The position numbers were made by a program, and so were the translations under genes. 64,000 bases of DNA, from NCBI GenBank assembly GCA_964019165.1, contig OZ025271.1, positions 4,313,570 through 4,377,569 on the forward strand, given 5' to 3'. The DNA is from Mastigias papua (Eukaryota; Cnidaria; Scyphozoa; Rhizostomeae; Mastigiidae). Each line of letters starts with the position of its first letter. The first letter of the stretch is position 1. Below are positions 25,004 to 39,000 of the stretch, one piece after another. The notes under the pieces are model-generated. The model did not search any database. It had not been told where the DNA came from and worked only from the letters and a program-made list of their open reading frames with translations.

Positions 25004-26531
25004 AATGTGTCCTACTTGTATGTCGGTTAGTTTCCGTTTTTACACTACATAGAGCATTAAAGAGCTTTAAAGTACGCTAAATGTTGCAAAAGCGACAACA
25101 CTATGCATGGGCAACATTTGGCTATAAGTATGTGTCTCTTTGCTCCAAAACATACTCTAAGCCTATTTCTGCACTCTATAAAGCATTTATAATATCATAT
25201 GACCATCAGATCTGTAGTCATTGCTCAATTGTCAGTGTTTGCACACATACGTATTTTAGGCCCATTACAAGCAGTGATCACTTGTGCATATACTGTTGTA
25301 TGATTGAAATTCTGTACGAGTGCGTCAGTCTCGTGCCTTAAACATCTTTAACATCTATGTTTGCACCGATGTCAGTAGTTTAGCCAATGTGTCCTACTTG
25401 TATGACGGTTAGTTTCTGTTTTTACACTACATAGAGCATTAAAGAGCTTTAAAGTAAGCTAAATGTTGCAAGAGCGACAACACTATGCATGGGCTACATT
25501 TGGCTATAAGTACGTGTCTCTTAGCTCCAAAACATAATCTAAGCCTATTTCTGCACTCTATAAAGCATTTATAATATCATATCACCATCAGATCTGTAGT
25601 CATTGCTTAATTGTCAGTGTTTGCACACATACGTATTTTAGGCCCATTACAAGCAGTGATCACTTGTGCATATACTGTTGTATGATTGAAATTCTGTACA
25701 AGTGCGTCAGTCTCGTGCCTTAAACATCTTTAACATCTATGTTTGCACCGATGTCAGTTGTTTAGCCAATGTGTCCTACTTGTATGAAGGTTAGTTTCTG
25801 TTTTTACAATACATAGAGCATTAAAGAGCCTTAAAGTACGCTAAATGTTGCAAAAGCGACAACACTATGCATGGGCTACATTTGGCTATAAGTACGTGTC
25901 TCTTAGCTCCAAAACATAATCTAAGCCTATTTCTGCACTCTATAAAGCATTTATAATATCATATGACCATCAGATCTGTAGTCATTGCTCAATTGTCAGT
26001 GTTTGCACACATACGTATTTTAGGCCCATTACAAGCAGTGATCACTTGTGCATATACTGTTGTATGATTGAAATTCTGTACAAGTGCGTCAGTCTCGTGC
26101 CTTCAACCTCTTTAACATCTATGTTTGCATCGATGTCAGTGGTTTAGCCAATGTGTCCTACTTATATGACGGTTAGTTTCTGTTTTTAAACTGCATAGAG
26201 TACTAAAGAGCTTTAAAGTACGTTAGATGTTGCAAACACGACAACACTATGCATGGGCTACATTTGGCTATAAGTACGTGTCTCTTAACTCCAAAACATA
26301 GTCTAAGCCTATTTCTGCACTCTATAAAGCATTTATAATATCATATGACCATCAGATCTGTAGTCATTGCTCAATTGTCAGTGTTTGCACACATACGTAT
26401 TTTAGGCCCATTACAAGCAGTGATCACTTGTGCATATACTGTTGTATGATTGAAATTCTGTGCAAGTGCGTCAGTCTCGTGCCTTAAACATCTTTAACAT
26501 CTATGTTTGCATCGATGTCAGTAGTTTAGCC
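25004..26531 (+). repeat. 4-monomer higher-order repeat, copy 1
   Basis: Order: A with gtacgagtg; B with catatcacc; unit with gagccttaaag and ccttcaacctc; strongly diverged unit with cttatatgacgg, aactgcatagagtac, cgttagatgttgc and cataGTC (catagtc). Period 1528 bp. The fourth unit ends with ctgtgcaag and gcatcg as in copy 3. Confidence 0.9.
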
Positions 26532-28059
26532 AATGTGTCCTACTTGTATGTCGGTTAGTTTCCGTTTTTACACTACATAGAGCATTAAAGAGCTTTAAAG
26601 TACGCTAAATGTTGCAAAAGCGACAACACTATGCATGGGCAACATTTGGCTATAAGTATGTGTCTCTTTGCTCCAAAACATACTCTAAGCCTATTTCTGC
26701 ACTCTATAAAGCATTTATAATATCATATGACCATCAGATCTGTAGTCATTGCTCAATTGTCAGTGTTTGCACACATACGTATTTTAGGCCCATTACAAGC
26801 AGTGATCACTTGTGCATATACTGTTGTATGATTGAAATTCTGTACGAGTGCGTCAGTCTCGTGCCTTAAACATCTTTAACATCTATGTTTGCACCGATGT
26901 CAGTAGTTTAGCCAATGTGTCCTACTTGTATGACGGTTAGTTTCTGTTTTTACACTACATAGAGCATTAAAGAGCTTTAAAGTAAGCTAAATGTTGCAAG
27001 AGCGACAACACTATGCATGGGCTACATTTGGCTATAAGTACGTGTCTCTTAGCTCCAAAACATAATCTAAGCCTATTTCTGCACTCTATAAAGCATTTAT
27101 AATATCATATCACCATCAGATCTGTAGTCATTGCTTAATTGTCAGTGTTTGCACACATACGTATTTTAGGCCCATTACAAGCAGTGATCACTTGTGCATA
27201 TACTGTTGTATGATTGAAATTCTGTACAAGTGCGTCAGTCTCGTGCCTTAAACATCTTTAACATCTATGTTTGCACCGATGTCAGTTGTTTAGCCAATGT
27301 GTCCTACTTGTATGAAGGTTAGTTTCTGTTTTTACAATACATAGAGCATTAAAGAGCCTTAAAGTACGCTAAATGTTGCAAAAGCGACAACACTATGCAT
27401 GGGCTACATTTGGCTATAAGTACGTGTCTCTTAGCTCCAAAACATAATCTAAGCCTATTTCTGCACTCTATAAAGCATTTATAATATCATATGACCATCA
27501 GATCTGTAGTCATTGCTCAATTGTCAGTGTTTGCACACATACGTATTTTAGGCCCATTACAAGCAGTGATCACTTGTGCATATACTGTTGTATGATTGAA
27601 ATTCTGTACAAGTGCGTCAGTCTCGTGCCTTCAACCTCTTTAACATCTATGTTTGCATCGATGTCAGTGGTTTAGCCAATGTGTCCTACTTATATGACGG
27701 TTAGTTTCTGTTTTTAAACTGCATAGAGTACTAAAGAGCTTTAAAGTACGTTAGATGTTGCAAACACGACAACACTATGCATGGGCTACATTTGGCTATA
27801 AGTACGTGTCTCTTAACTCCAAAACATAGTCTAAGCCTATTTCTGCACTCTATAAAGCATTTATAATATCATATGACCATCAGATCTGTAGTCATTGCTC
27901 AATTGTCAGTGTTTGCACACATACGTATTTTAGGCCCATTACAAGCAGTGATCACTTGTGCATATACTGTTGTATGATTGAAATTCTGTACAAGTGCGTC
28001 AGTCTCGTGCCTTAAACATCTTTAACATCTATGTTTGCACCGATGTCAGTAGTTTAGCC
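26532..28059 (+). repeat. 4-monomer higher-order repeat, copy 2
   Basis: Same four marked units as copy 1 at an offset of 1528 bp. The fourth unit ends with ctgtacaag and gcaccg, and the next A unit is preceded by tttctg rather than tttccg; copy 4 shares this ending, copies 1 and 3 do not. Confidence 0.9.
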
Positions 28060-29587
28060 AATGTGTCCTACTTGTATGTCGGTTAGTTTCTGTTTTTACA
28101 CTACATAGAGCATTAAAGAGCTTTAAAGTACGCTAAATGTTGCAAAAGCGACAACACTATGCATGGGCAACATTTGGCTATAAGTATGTGTCTCTTTGCT
28201 CCAAAACATACTCTAAGCCTATTTCTGCACTCTATAAAGCATTTATAATATCATATGACCATCAGATCTGTAGTCATTGCTCAATTGTCAGTGTTTGCAC
28301 ACATACGTATTTTAGGCCCATTACAAGCAGTGATCACTTGTGCATATACTGTTGTATGATTGAAATTCTGTACGAGTGCGTCAGTCTCGTGCCTTAAACA
28401 TCTTTAACATCTATGTTTGCACCGATGTCAGTAGTTTAGCCAATGTGTCCTACTTGTATGACGGTTAGTTTCTGTTTTTACACTACATAGAGCATTAAAG
28501 AGCTTTAAAGTAAGCTAAATGTTGCAAGAGCGACAACACTATGCATGGGCTACATTTGGCTATAAGTACGTGTCTCTTAGCTCCAAAACATATTCTAAGC
28601 CTATTTCTGCACTCTATAAAGCATTTATAATATCATATGACCATCAGATCTGTAGTCATTGCTTAATTGTCAGTGTTTGCACACATACGTATTTTAGGCC
28701 CATTACAAGCAGTGATCACTTGTGCATATACTGTTGTATGATTGAAATTCTGTACAAGTGCGTCAGTCTCGTGCCTTAAACATCTTTAACATCTATGTTT
28801 GCACCGATGTCAGTTGTTTAGCCAATGTGTCCTACTTGTATGAAGGTTAGTTTCTGTTTTTACAATACATAGAGCATTAAAGAGCCTTAAAGTACGCTAA
28901 ATGTTGCAAAAGCGACAACACTATGCATGGGCTACATTTGGCTATAAGTACGTGTCTCTTAGCTCCAAAACATAATCTAAGCCTATTTCTGCACTCTATA
29001 AAGCATTTATAATATCATATGACCATCAGATCTGTAGTCATTGCTCAATTGTCAGTGTTTGCACACATACGTATTTTAGGCCCATTACAAGCAGTGATCA
29101 CTTGTGCATATACTGTTGTATGATTGAAATTCTGTACAAGTGCGTCAGTCTCGTGCCTTCAACCTCTTTAACATCTATGTTTGCATCGATGTCAGTGGTT
29201 TAGCCAATGTGTCCTACTTATATGACGGTTAGTTTCTGTTTTTAAACTGCATAGAGTACTAAAGAGCTTTAAAGTACGTTAGATGTTGCAACCACGACAA
29301 CACTATGCATGGGCTACATTTGGCTATAAGTACGTGTCTCTTAACTCCAAAACATAGTCTAAGCCTATTTCTGCACTCTATAAAGCATTTATAATATCAT
29401 ATGACCATCAGATCTGTAGTCATTGCTCAATTGTCAGTGTTTGCACACATACGTATTTTAGGCCCATTACAAGCAGTGATCACTTGTGCATATACTGTTG
29501 TATGATTGAAATTCTGTGCAAGTGCGTCAGTCTCGTGCCTTAAACATCTTTAACATCTATGTTTGCATCGATGTCAGTAGTGTAGCC
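28060..29587 (+). repeat. 4-monomer higher-order repeat, copy 3
   Basis: Same order. Unit 2 here has catattctaag and catatgacc in place of cataatc and catatcacc, which opens the frame at 28519-28779 by chance. Unit 4 has gcaaccacg in place of gcaaacacg. Confidence 0.9.
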
Positions 29588-31115
29588 AATGTGTCCTACT
29601 TGTATGTCGGTTAGTTTCCGTTTTTACACTACATAGAGCATTAAAGAGCTTTAAAGTACGCTAAATGTTGCAAAAGCGACAACACTATGCATGGGCAACA
29701 TTTGGCTATAAGTATGTGTCTCTTTGCTCCAAAACATACTCTAAGCCTATTTCTGCACTCTATAAAGCATTTATAATATCATATGACCATCAGATCTGTA
29801 GTCATTGCTCAATTGTCAGTGTTTGCACACATACGTATTTTAGGCCCATTACAAGCAGTGATCACTTGTGCATATACTGTTGTATGATTGAAATTCTGTA
29901 CGAGTGCGTCAGTCTCGTGCCTTAAACATCTTTAACATCTATGTTTGCACCGATGTCAGTAGTTTAGCCAATGTGTCCTACTTGTATGACGGTTAGTTTC
30001 TGTTTTTACACTACATAGAGCATTAAAGAGCTTTAAAGTAAGCTAAATGTTGCAAGAGCGACAACACTATGCATGGGCTACATTTGGCTATAAGTACGTG
30101 TCTCTTAGCTCCAAAACATAATCTAAGCCTATTTCTGCACTCTATAAAGCATTTATAATATCATATCACCATCAGATCTGTAGTCATTGCTTAATTGTCA
30201 GTGTTTGCACACATACGTATTTTAGGCCCATTACAAGCAGTGATCACTTGTGCATATACTGTTGTATGATTGAAATTCTGTACAAGTGCGTCAGTCTCGT
30301 GCCTTAAACATCTTTAACATCTATGTTTGCACCGATGTCAGTTGTTTAGCCAATGTGTCCTACTTGTATGAAGGTTAGTTTCTGTTTTTACAATACATAG
30401 AGCATTAAAGAGCCTTAAAGTACGCTAAATGTTGCAAAAGCGACAACACTATGCATGGGCTACATTTGGCTATAAGTACGTGTCTCTTAGCTCCAAAACA
30501 TAATCTAAGCCTATTTCTGCACTCTATAAAGCATTTATAATATCATATGACCATCAGATCTGTAGTCATTGCTCAATTGTCAGTGTTTGCACACATACGT
30601 ATTTTAGGCCCATTACAAGCAGTGATCACTTGTGCATATACTGTTGTATGATTGAAATTCTGTACAAGTGCGTCAGTCTCGTGCCTTCAACCTCTTTAAC
30701 ATCTATGTTTGCATCGATGTCAGTGGTTTAGCCAATGTGTCCTACTTATATGACGGTTAGTTTCTGTTTTTAAACTGCATAGAGTACTAAAGAGCTTTAA
30801 AGTACGTTAGATGTTGCAAACACGACAACACTATGCATGGGCTACATTTGGCTATAAGTACGTGTCTCTTAACTCCAAAACATAGTCTAAGCCTATTTCT
30901 GCACTCTATAAAGCATTTATAATATCATATGACCATCAGATCTGTAGTCATTGCTCAATTGTCAGTGTTTGCACACATACGTATTTTAGGCCCATTACAA
31001 GCAGTGATCACTTGTGCATATACTGTTGTATGATTGAAATTCTGTACAAGTGCGTCAGTCTCGTGCCTTAAACATCTTTAACATCTATGTTTGCACCGAT
31101 GTCAGTAGTTTAGCC
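29588..31115 (+). repeat. 4-monomer higher-order repeat, copy 4
   Basis: Same order, with the aactgcatagagtac mark at about 30773. After it the array switches to another B unit (catatcacaatc), so the block ends near 31115. Confidence 0.9.
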
Positions 31116-34100
31116 AATGTGTCCTACTTGTATGTCGGTTAGTTTCTGTTTTTACACTACATAGAGCATTAAAGAGCTTTAAAGTAAGCTAAATGTTGCA
31201 AGAGCGACAACACTATGCATGGGCTACATTTGGCTATAAGTACGTGTCTCTTAGCTCCAAAACATAATCTAAGCCTATTTCTGCACTCTATAAAGCATTT
31301 ATAATATCATATCACAATCAGATCTGTAGTCATTGCTTAATTGTCAGTGTTTGCACACATACGTATTTTAGGCCCATTACAAGCAGTGATCACTTGTGCA
31401 TATACTGTTGTATGATTGAAATTCTGTACAAGTGCGTCAGTCTCGTGCCTTAAACATCTTTAACATCTATGTTTGCACCGATGTCAGTAGTTTAGCCAAT
31501 GTGTCCTACTTGTATGACGGTTAGTTTCCGTTTTTACACTACATAGAGCATTAAAGAGCTTTAAAGTACGCTAAATGTTGCAAAAGCGACAACACTATGC
31601 ATGGGCTACATTTGGCTATAAGTATGTGTCTCTCTGCTCCAAAACATACTCTAAGCCTATTTCTGCACGCTATAAAGCATTTATAATATCATATGACCAT
31701 CAGATCTGTAGTCATTGCTCAATTGTCAGTGTTTGCACACATACGTATTTTAGGCCCATTACAAGCAGTGATCACTTGTGCATATACTGTTGTATGATTG
31801 AAATTCTGTGCAAGTGCGTCAGTCTCGTGCCTTAAACATCTTTAACATCTATGTTTGCACCGATGTCAGTAGTTTAGCCAATGTGTCCTACTTGTATGTC
31901 GGTTAGTTTCCGTATTTACACTATATAGAGCATTAAAGAGCTTTAAAGTACGCTAAATGTTGCAAAAGCGACAACACTATGCATGGGCAACATTTGGCTA
32001 TAAGTATGTGTCTCTTTCCTCCAAAAAATACTCTAAGCCTATTTCTGCACTCTATAAAGCATTTATAATATCATATGACCATCAGATCTGTAGTCATTGC
32101 TCAATTGTCAGTGTTTGCACACATACGTATTTTAGGCCCATTACAAGCAGTGATCACTTGTGCATATACTGTTGTATGATTGAAATTCTGTACAAGTGCG
32201 TCAGTCTCGTGCCTTAAACATCTTTAACATCTATGTTTGCACCGATGTCAGTAGTTTAGCCAATGTGTCCTACTTGTATGTCGGTTGGTTTCTGTTTTTA
32301 CACTACATAGAGCATTAGAGAGCTTTAAAGTACGCTAAATGTTGCAAGAGCGACAACACTATGCATGGGCTACATTTGGCTATAAGTACGTGTCTCTTAG
32401 CTCCAAAACATAATCTAAACCTATTTCTGCACTCTATAAAGCATTTATAATATCATATCACCATCAGATCTGTAGTCATTGCTTAATTGTTAGTGTTTGC
32501 ACACATACGTATTTTAGGCCCATTACAAGCAGTGATCACTTGTGCATATACTGTTGTATGATTGAAGTTCTGTACAAGTGCGTCAGTCTCGTGCCTTAAA
32601 CATCTTTAACATCTATGTTTGCACCGATGTCAGTAGTTTAGCGAATGTGTCCTACTTGTATGACGGTTAGTTTCTGTTTTTACAATACATAGAGCATTAA
32701 AGAGCTCTAAAGTACGCTAAATGTTGCAAAAGCGACAACACTATGCATGGGCTACATTAGGCTATAAGTATGTGTCTCTCTGCTCCAAAACATACTCTAA
32801 GCCTATTTCTGCACGCTATAAAGCATTTATAATATCATATGACCATCAGATCTGTAGTCATTGCTCAATTGTCAGTGTTTGCACACATACGTATTTTAGG
32901 CCCATTACAAGCAGTGATCACTTGTGCATATACTGTTGTATGATTGAAATTCTGTGCAAGTGCGTCAGTCTCGTGCCTTAAACATCTTTAACATCTATGT
33001 TTGCACCGATGTCAGTAGTTTAGCCAATGTGTCCTACTTGTATGTCGGTTAGTTTCAGTATTTACACTACATAGAGCATTAAAGAGCTTTAAAGTACGCT
33101 AAATGTTGCAAGAGCGACAACACTATGCATGGGCTACATTTGGCTATAAGTACGTGTCTCTTAGCTCCAAAACATAATCTAAGCCTATTTCTGCACTCTA
33201 TAAAGCATTTATAATATCATATGACCATCAGATCTGTAGTCATTGCTCAATTGTCAGTGTTTGCACACATACGTATTTTAGGCCCATTACAAGCAGTGAT
33301 CACTTGTGCATATACTGTTGTATGATTGACATTCTGTACAAGTGCGTCAGTCTCGTGCCTTAAACATCTTTAACATCTATGTTTGCACCGATGTCAGTAG
33401 TTTAGCCAATGTGTCCTACTTGTATGACGGTTAGTGTCTGTTTTTACAATACATAGAGCATTAAAGAGCTTTAAAGTACGCTAAATGTTGCAAAAGCGAC
33501 AACACTATGCATGGGCTACATTTGGCTATAAGTACGTGTCTCTTAGCTCCAAAACATAATCTAAGCCTATTTCTGCACTCTATAAAGCATTTATAATATC
33601 ATATGACCATCAGATCTGTAGTCATTGCTCAATTGTCAGTGTTTGCACACATACGTATTTTAGGCCCATTACAAGCAGTGATCACTTGTGCATATACTGT
33701 TGTATGATTGAAATTCTGTACAAGTGCGTCAGTCTCGTGCCTTAAACATCTTTAACATCTATGTTTGCACCGATGTCAGTAGTTTAGCCAATGTGTCCTA
33801 CTTGTATGTCGGTTGGTTTCTGTTTTTACACTACATAGAGCATTAGAGAGCTTTAAAGTAAGCTAAATGTTGCAAGAGCGACAACACTATGCATGGGCTA
33901 CATTTGGCTATAAGTACGTGTCTCTTAGCTCCAAAACATAATCTAAGCCTATTTCTGCACTCTATAAAGCATTTATAATATTATATCACCATCAGATCTG
34001 TAGTCATTGCTTAATTGTTAGTGTTTGCACACATACGTATTTTAGGCCCATTACAAGCAGTGATCACTTGTGCATATACAGTTGTATGATTGAAATTCTG

Positions 34101-34553
34101 TACAAGTGCGTCAGTCTCGTGCCTTAAACATCTTTAACATCTATGTTTGCACCGATGTCAGTAGTTTAGCGAATGTGTCCTACTTGTATGACGGTTAGTT
34201 TCTGTTTTTACAATACATAGAGCATTAAAGAGCTTTAAAGTACGCTAAATGTTGCAAAAGCGACAACACTATGCATGGGCTACATTTGGCTATAAGTACG
34301 TGTCTCTTAGCTCCAAAACATAATCTAAGCCTATTTCTGCACTCTATAAAGCATTTATAATATCATATGACCATCAGATCTGTAGTCATTGCTCAATTGT
34401 CAGTGTTTGCACACATACGTATTTTAGGCCCATTACAAGCAGTGATCACTTGTGCATATACTGTTGTATGATTGAAATTCTGTACAAGTGCGTCAGTCTC
34501 GTGCCTTAAACATCTTTAACATCTATGTTTGCATCGATGTCAGTGGTTTAGCC
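31116..34553 (+). repeat. Mosaic domain of A and B monomers
   Basis: Nine units. The A variant with tctctctgctcc and gcacgctataaag occurs at 31575 and 32721 (3 units apart). The B unit with gtcggttgg, cattagag and gcttaattgttag occurs at 32339 and 33867 (4 units apart). Conflicting spacings show overlapping exchanges rather than a clean higher-order repeat. No gene is seen. Confidence 0.8.
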
Positions 34554-36081
34554 AATGTGTCCTACTTGTATGTCGGTTAGTTTCTGTTTTTACACTACAT
34601 AGAGCATTAAAGAGCTTTAAAGTACGCTAAATGTTGCAAGAGCGACAACACTATGCATGGGCAACATTTGGCTATAAGTATGTGTCTCTTTGCTCCAAAA
34701 CATACTCTAAGCCTATTTCTGCACGCTATAAAGCATTTATAATATCATATGACCATCAGATCTGTAGTCATTGCTCAATTGTCAGTGTTTGCACACATAC
34801 GTATTTTAGGCCCATTACAAGCAGTGATCACTTGTGCATATACTGTTGTATGATTGAAATTCTGTACAAGTGCGTCAGTCTCGTGCCTTAAACATCTTTA
34901 ACATCTATGTTTGCACCGATGTCAGTAGTTTAGCCAATGTGTCCTACTTGTATGACGGTTAGTTTCCGTTTGTACACTACATAGATCATTAAAGAGCTTT
35001 AAAGTACGCTAAATGTTGCAGAAGCGACAACACTATGCATGGGCTACATTTGGCTATAAGTACGTGTCTCTTAGCTCCAAAACATAATCTAATCCTATTT
35101 CTGCACTCTATAAAGCATTTATAATATCATATGACCATCAGATCTGTAGTCATTGCTCAATTGTCAGTGTTTGCACACATACGTATTTTAGGCCCATTAG
35201 AAGCAGTGATCACTTGTGCATATACTGTTGTATGATTGAAATTCTGTACAAGTGCGTCAGTCTCGTGCCTTCAACCTCTTTAACATCTATGTTTGCATCG
35301 ATGTCAGTGGTTTAGCCAATGTGTCCTACTTGTATGTCGGTTAGTTTCCGTATTTACACTACATAGAGCATTAAAGAGCTTTAAAGTACGCTAAATGTTG
35401 CAAAAGCGACAACACTATGCATGGGCAACATTTGGCTATAAGTATGTGTCTCTTTGCTCCAAAACATACTCTAAGCCTATTTCTGCACGCTATAAAGCAT
35501 TTATAATATCATATGACCATCAGATCTGTAGTCATTGCTCAATTGTCAGTGTTTGCACACATACGTATTTTAGGCCCATTACAAGCAGTGATCACTTGTG
35601 CATATACTGTTGTATGATTGAAATTCTGTACAAGTGCGTCAGTCTCGTGCCTTAAACATCTTTAACATCTATGTTTGCACCGATGTCAGTAGTTTAGCCA
35701 ATGTGTCCTACTTGTATGACGGTTAGTTTCCGTTTGTACACTACATAGATCATTAAAGAGCTTTAAAGTACGCTAAATGTTGCAAAAGCGACAACACTAT
35801 GCATGGGCTACATTTGGCTATAAGTACGTGTCTCTTAGCTCCAAAACATAATCTAATCCTATTTCTGCACTCCATAAAGCATTTATAATATCATATGACC
35901 ATCAGATCTGTAGTCATTGCTCAATTGTCAGTGTTTGCACACATACGTATTTTAGGCCCATTACAAGCAGTGATCACTTGTGCATATACTGTTGTATGAT
36001 TGAAATTCTGTACAAGTGCGTCAGTCTCGTGCCTTAAACATCTTTAACATCTATGTTTGCACCGATGTCAGTAGTTTAGCC
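34554..36081 (+). repeat. Dimer block, two copies
   Basis: Pairs of A with gcacgctataaag and B with tttccgtttgtac, catagatcatt and taatcctat. Period 764 bp (gatcatt marks at about 34984 and 35749). This is the last place in the window where family A occurs. Confidence 0.8.
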
Positions 36082-39000
36082 AATGTGTCCTACTTGTATG
36101 TCGGTTAGTTTCTGTTTTTACACTACATAGAGCATTAAAGAGCTTTAAAGTACGCTAAATGTTGCAAGAGCGACAACACTATGCATGGGCTACATTTGGC
36201 TATAAGTACGTGTCTCTTAGCTCCAAAACATAATCTAAGACTATTTCTGCACTCTATAAAGCATTTATAATATCATATGACCATCAGATCTGTAGTCATT
36301 GCTCAATTGTCAGTGTTTGCACACATACGTATGTTAGGCCCATTAGAAGCAGGGATCACTTGTGCATATACTGTTGTATGATTGAAATTCTGTACAAGTG
36401 CGTCAGTCTCGTGCCTTAAACATCTTTAACATCTATGTTTGCACCGATGTCAGTAGTTTAGCCAATGTGTCCTACTTGTATGTCGGTTAGTTTCCGTTTT
36501 TACACTACATAGAGCATTAAAGAGCTTTAAAGTACGCTAAATGTTGCAAAAACGACAACACTATGCATTGACTAAATTTGGCTATAAGTACGTTTCTCTT
36601 TACTCCCAAACATAATCTAAGCCTATTTCTGCACTCTATAAAGCATTTATAATATCATATGACCATCAGATCTGTAGTCATTGCTCAATTGTCAGTGTTT
36701 GAACACATACGTATTTTAGGCCCATTACAAGCAGTGATCACTTGTGAATATACTGTTGTATGATTAAAATTCTGTACAGGTGCGTCAGTCTCGGCCCTAA
36801 ACATCTTTAACATCTATGTTTGCACCGATGTCAGTAGTTTAGCCAATGTGTCCTACTTGTATGTCGGTTAGTTTCCGTTTTTACACTACATAGAGCATTA
36901 AAGAGCTTTAAAGTACGCTAAATGTTGCAAAAACGACAACACTATGCATTGACTAAATTTGGCTATAAGTACGTTTCTCTTAACTCCCAAACATAATCTA
37001 AGCCTAATTCTGCACCCTATAAAGTATTTATAATATCATATGACCATCAGATCTGTAGTCATTGCTCAATTGTCAGTGTTTGAACACATACGTATTTTAG
37101 GCCCATAACAAGCAGTGATCACTTGTGAATATACTGTTGTATGATTAAAATTCTGTACAAGTGCGTCAGTCTCGGCTCTAAACATCTTTAACATCTATGT
37201 TTGCACCGATGTCAGTAGTTTAGCCAATGCAACCTACTTGTATGACGGTTAGTTTCTGTTTTTACAATACATAGAGCATTAAAGAGCTTTAAAGTACGCT
37301 AAATGTTGCAAAAGCGACAACACTATGCATGGGATACATTTGGCTATAAGTACGTGTCTCTTAGCTCCAAAACATAATCTAAGCCTATTTGTCCACTCTA
37401 TAAAGCATTTATAATACCATATGACCATCAGATCTGTAGTCATTGCTCAATTGTCAGTGTTTGCACACATACGTATTTTAGGCCCATTACAAGCAGTGAT
37501 CACGTGCATATACTGTTGTATGATTGAAATTCTGTACAAGTGCGTCAGTCTCGTGCCTTAAACATCTTTAACATCTATGTTTGCACCGATGTCAGTAGTT
37601 TAGCCAATGTGTCCTACTTGTATGTCGGTTAGTTTCTGTTTTTACACTACATAGAGCATTAAAGAGCTTTGAAGTACGCTAAATGTTGCTAACACGACAA
37701 CACTATGCATGGACTAAATTTGGCTATAAGTACTTTTCTCTTAACTCCAAAACATAATCTACGCCTTATTCTGCACTCTATAAAGCATTTATAATATCAT
37801 ATGACCATCAGATCTGTAGTCATTGCTCAATTGTCAGTGTTTGCACACATACGTATTTTAGGCCCATTACAAGCAGTGATCACTTGTGCATATACTGTTG
37901 TATGATTAAAATTCTGTACAAGTGCGTCAGTCTCGTGCCTTAAACATCTTTAACATCTATGCTTGCACCGATGTCAGTAGTTTAGCCAATGTGTTCCACG
38001 TGTATGTCGGTTAGTTTCTGTTTTTACACTACATAGAGCATTAAAGAGCTTTAAAGTACGCTAAATGTTGCAGAAACAACAACACTATGCATGGGCTACA
38101 TTTTGCTATAAGTACGTGTCTCTTAGCACCAAAACATAATTTAAGACTATTTCTGCACTCTATAAAGCATTTATAATATCATATGACCATCAGATCTGTA
38201 GTCATTGCTCAATTGTCAGTGTTTGCACACATACGTATTTTAGGCCCATTACAAGCAGGGATCACTTGTGCATATACTGTTGTATGATTGAAATTCTGTA
38301 CAAGTGCGTCAGTCTCGTGCCGTAAACATCTTTAACATCTATGTTTGCACCGATGTCAGTAGTTTAGCCAATGTGTCCTACTTGTATGTCGGTTAGTTTC
38401 CGTTTTTACACTACATAGAGCATTAAAGAGCTTTAAAGTACGCTAAATGTTGCAAAAACCACAACACTATGCATTGACTAAATTTGGCTATAAGTACGTT
38501 TCTCTTAACTCCCAAACATAATCTAAGCCTAATTCTGCACCCTATAAAGTATTTATAATATCATATGACCATCAGATCTGTAGTCATTGCTCAATTGTCA
38601 GTGTTTGAACACATACGTATTTTAGGCCCATTACAAGCAGTGATCACTTGTGAATATACTGTTCTATGATTAAAATTCTGTACAAGTGCGTCAGTCTCGG
38701 CCCTAAACATCTTTAACATCTATGTTTGCACCGATGTCAGTAGTTTAGCCAATGCGACCTACTTGTATGACGGTTAGTTTCTGTTTTTACAATACATAGA
38801 GCATTAAAGAGCTTTAAAGTAAGCTAAATGTTGCAAAAGCGACAACACTATGCATGGGCTACATTTGGCTATAAGTACGTGTCTCTTAGCTCCAACACAT
38901 AATTTAAGACTATGTCTGCACTCTATAAAGCATTTATAATATCATATGACCATCAGATCTGTAGTCATTGCTCAATTGTCAGTGTTTGAACACATACGTA

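Noticed and set aside
36541..36921. Family D as an inserted foreign element
   Set aside because: D units keep length 381-382, phase and most of the core; they are diverged monomers, not insertions.
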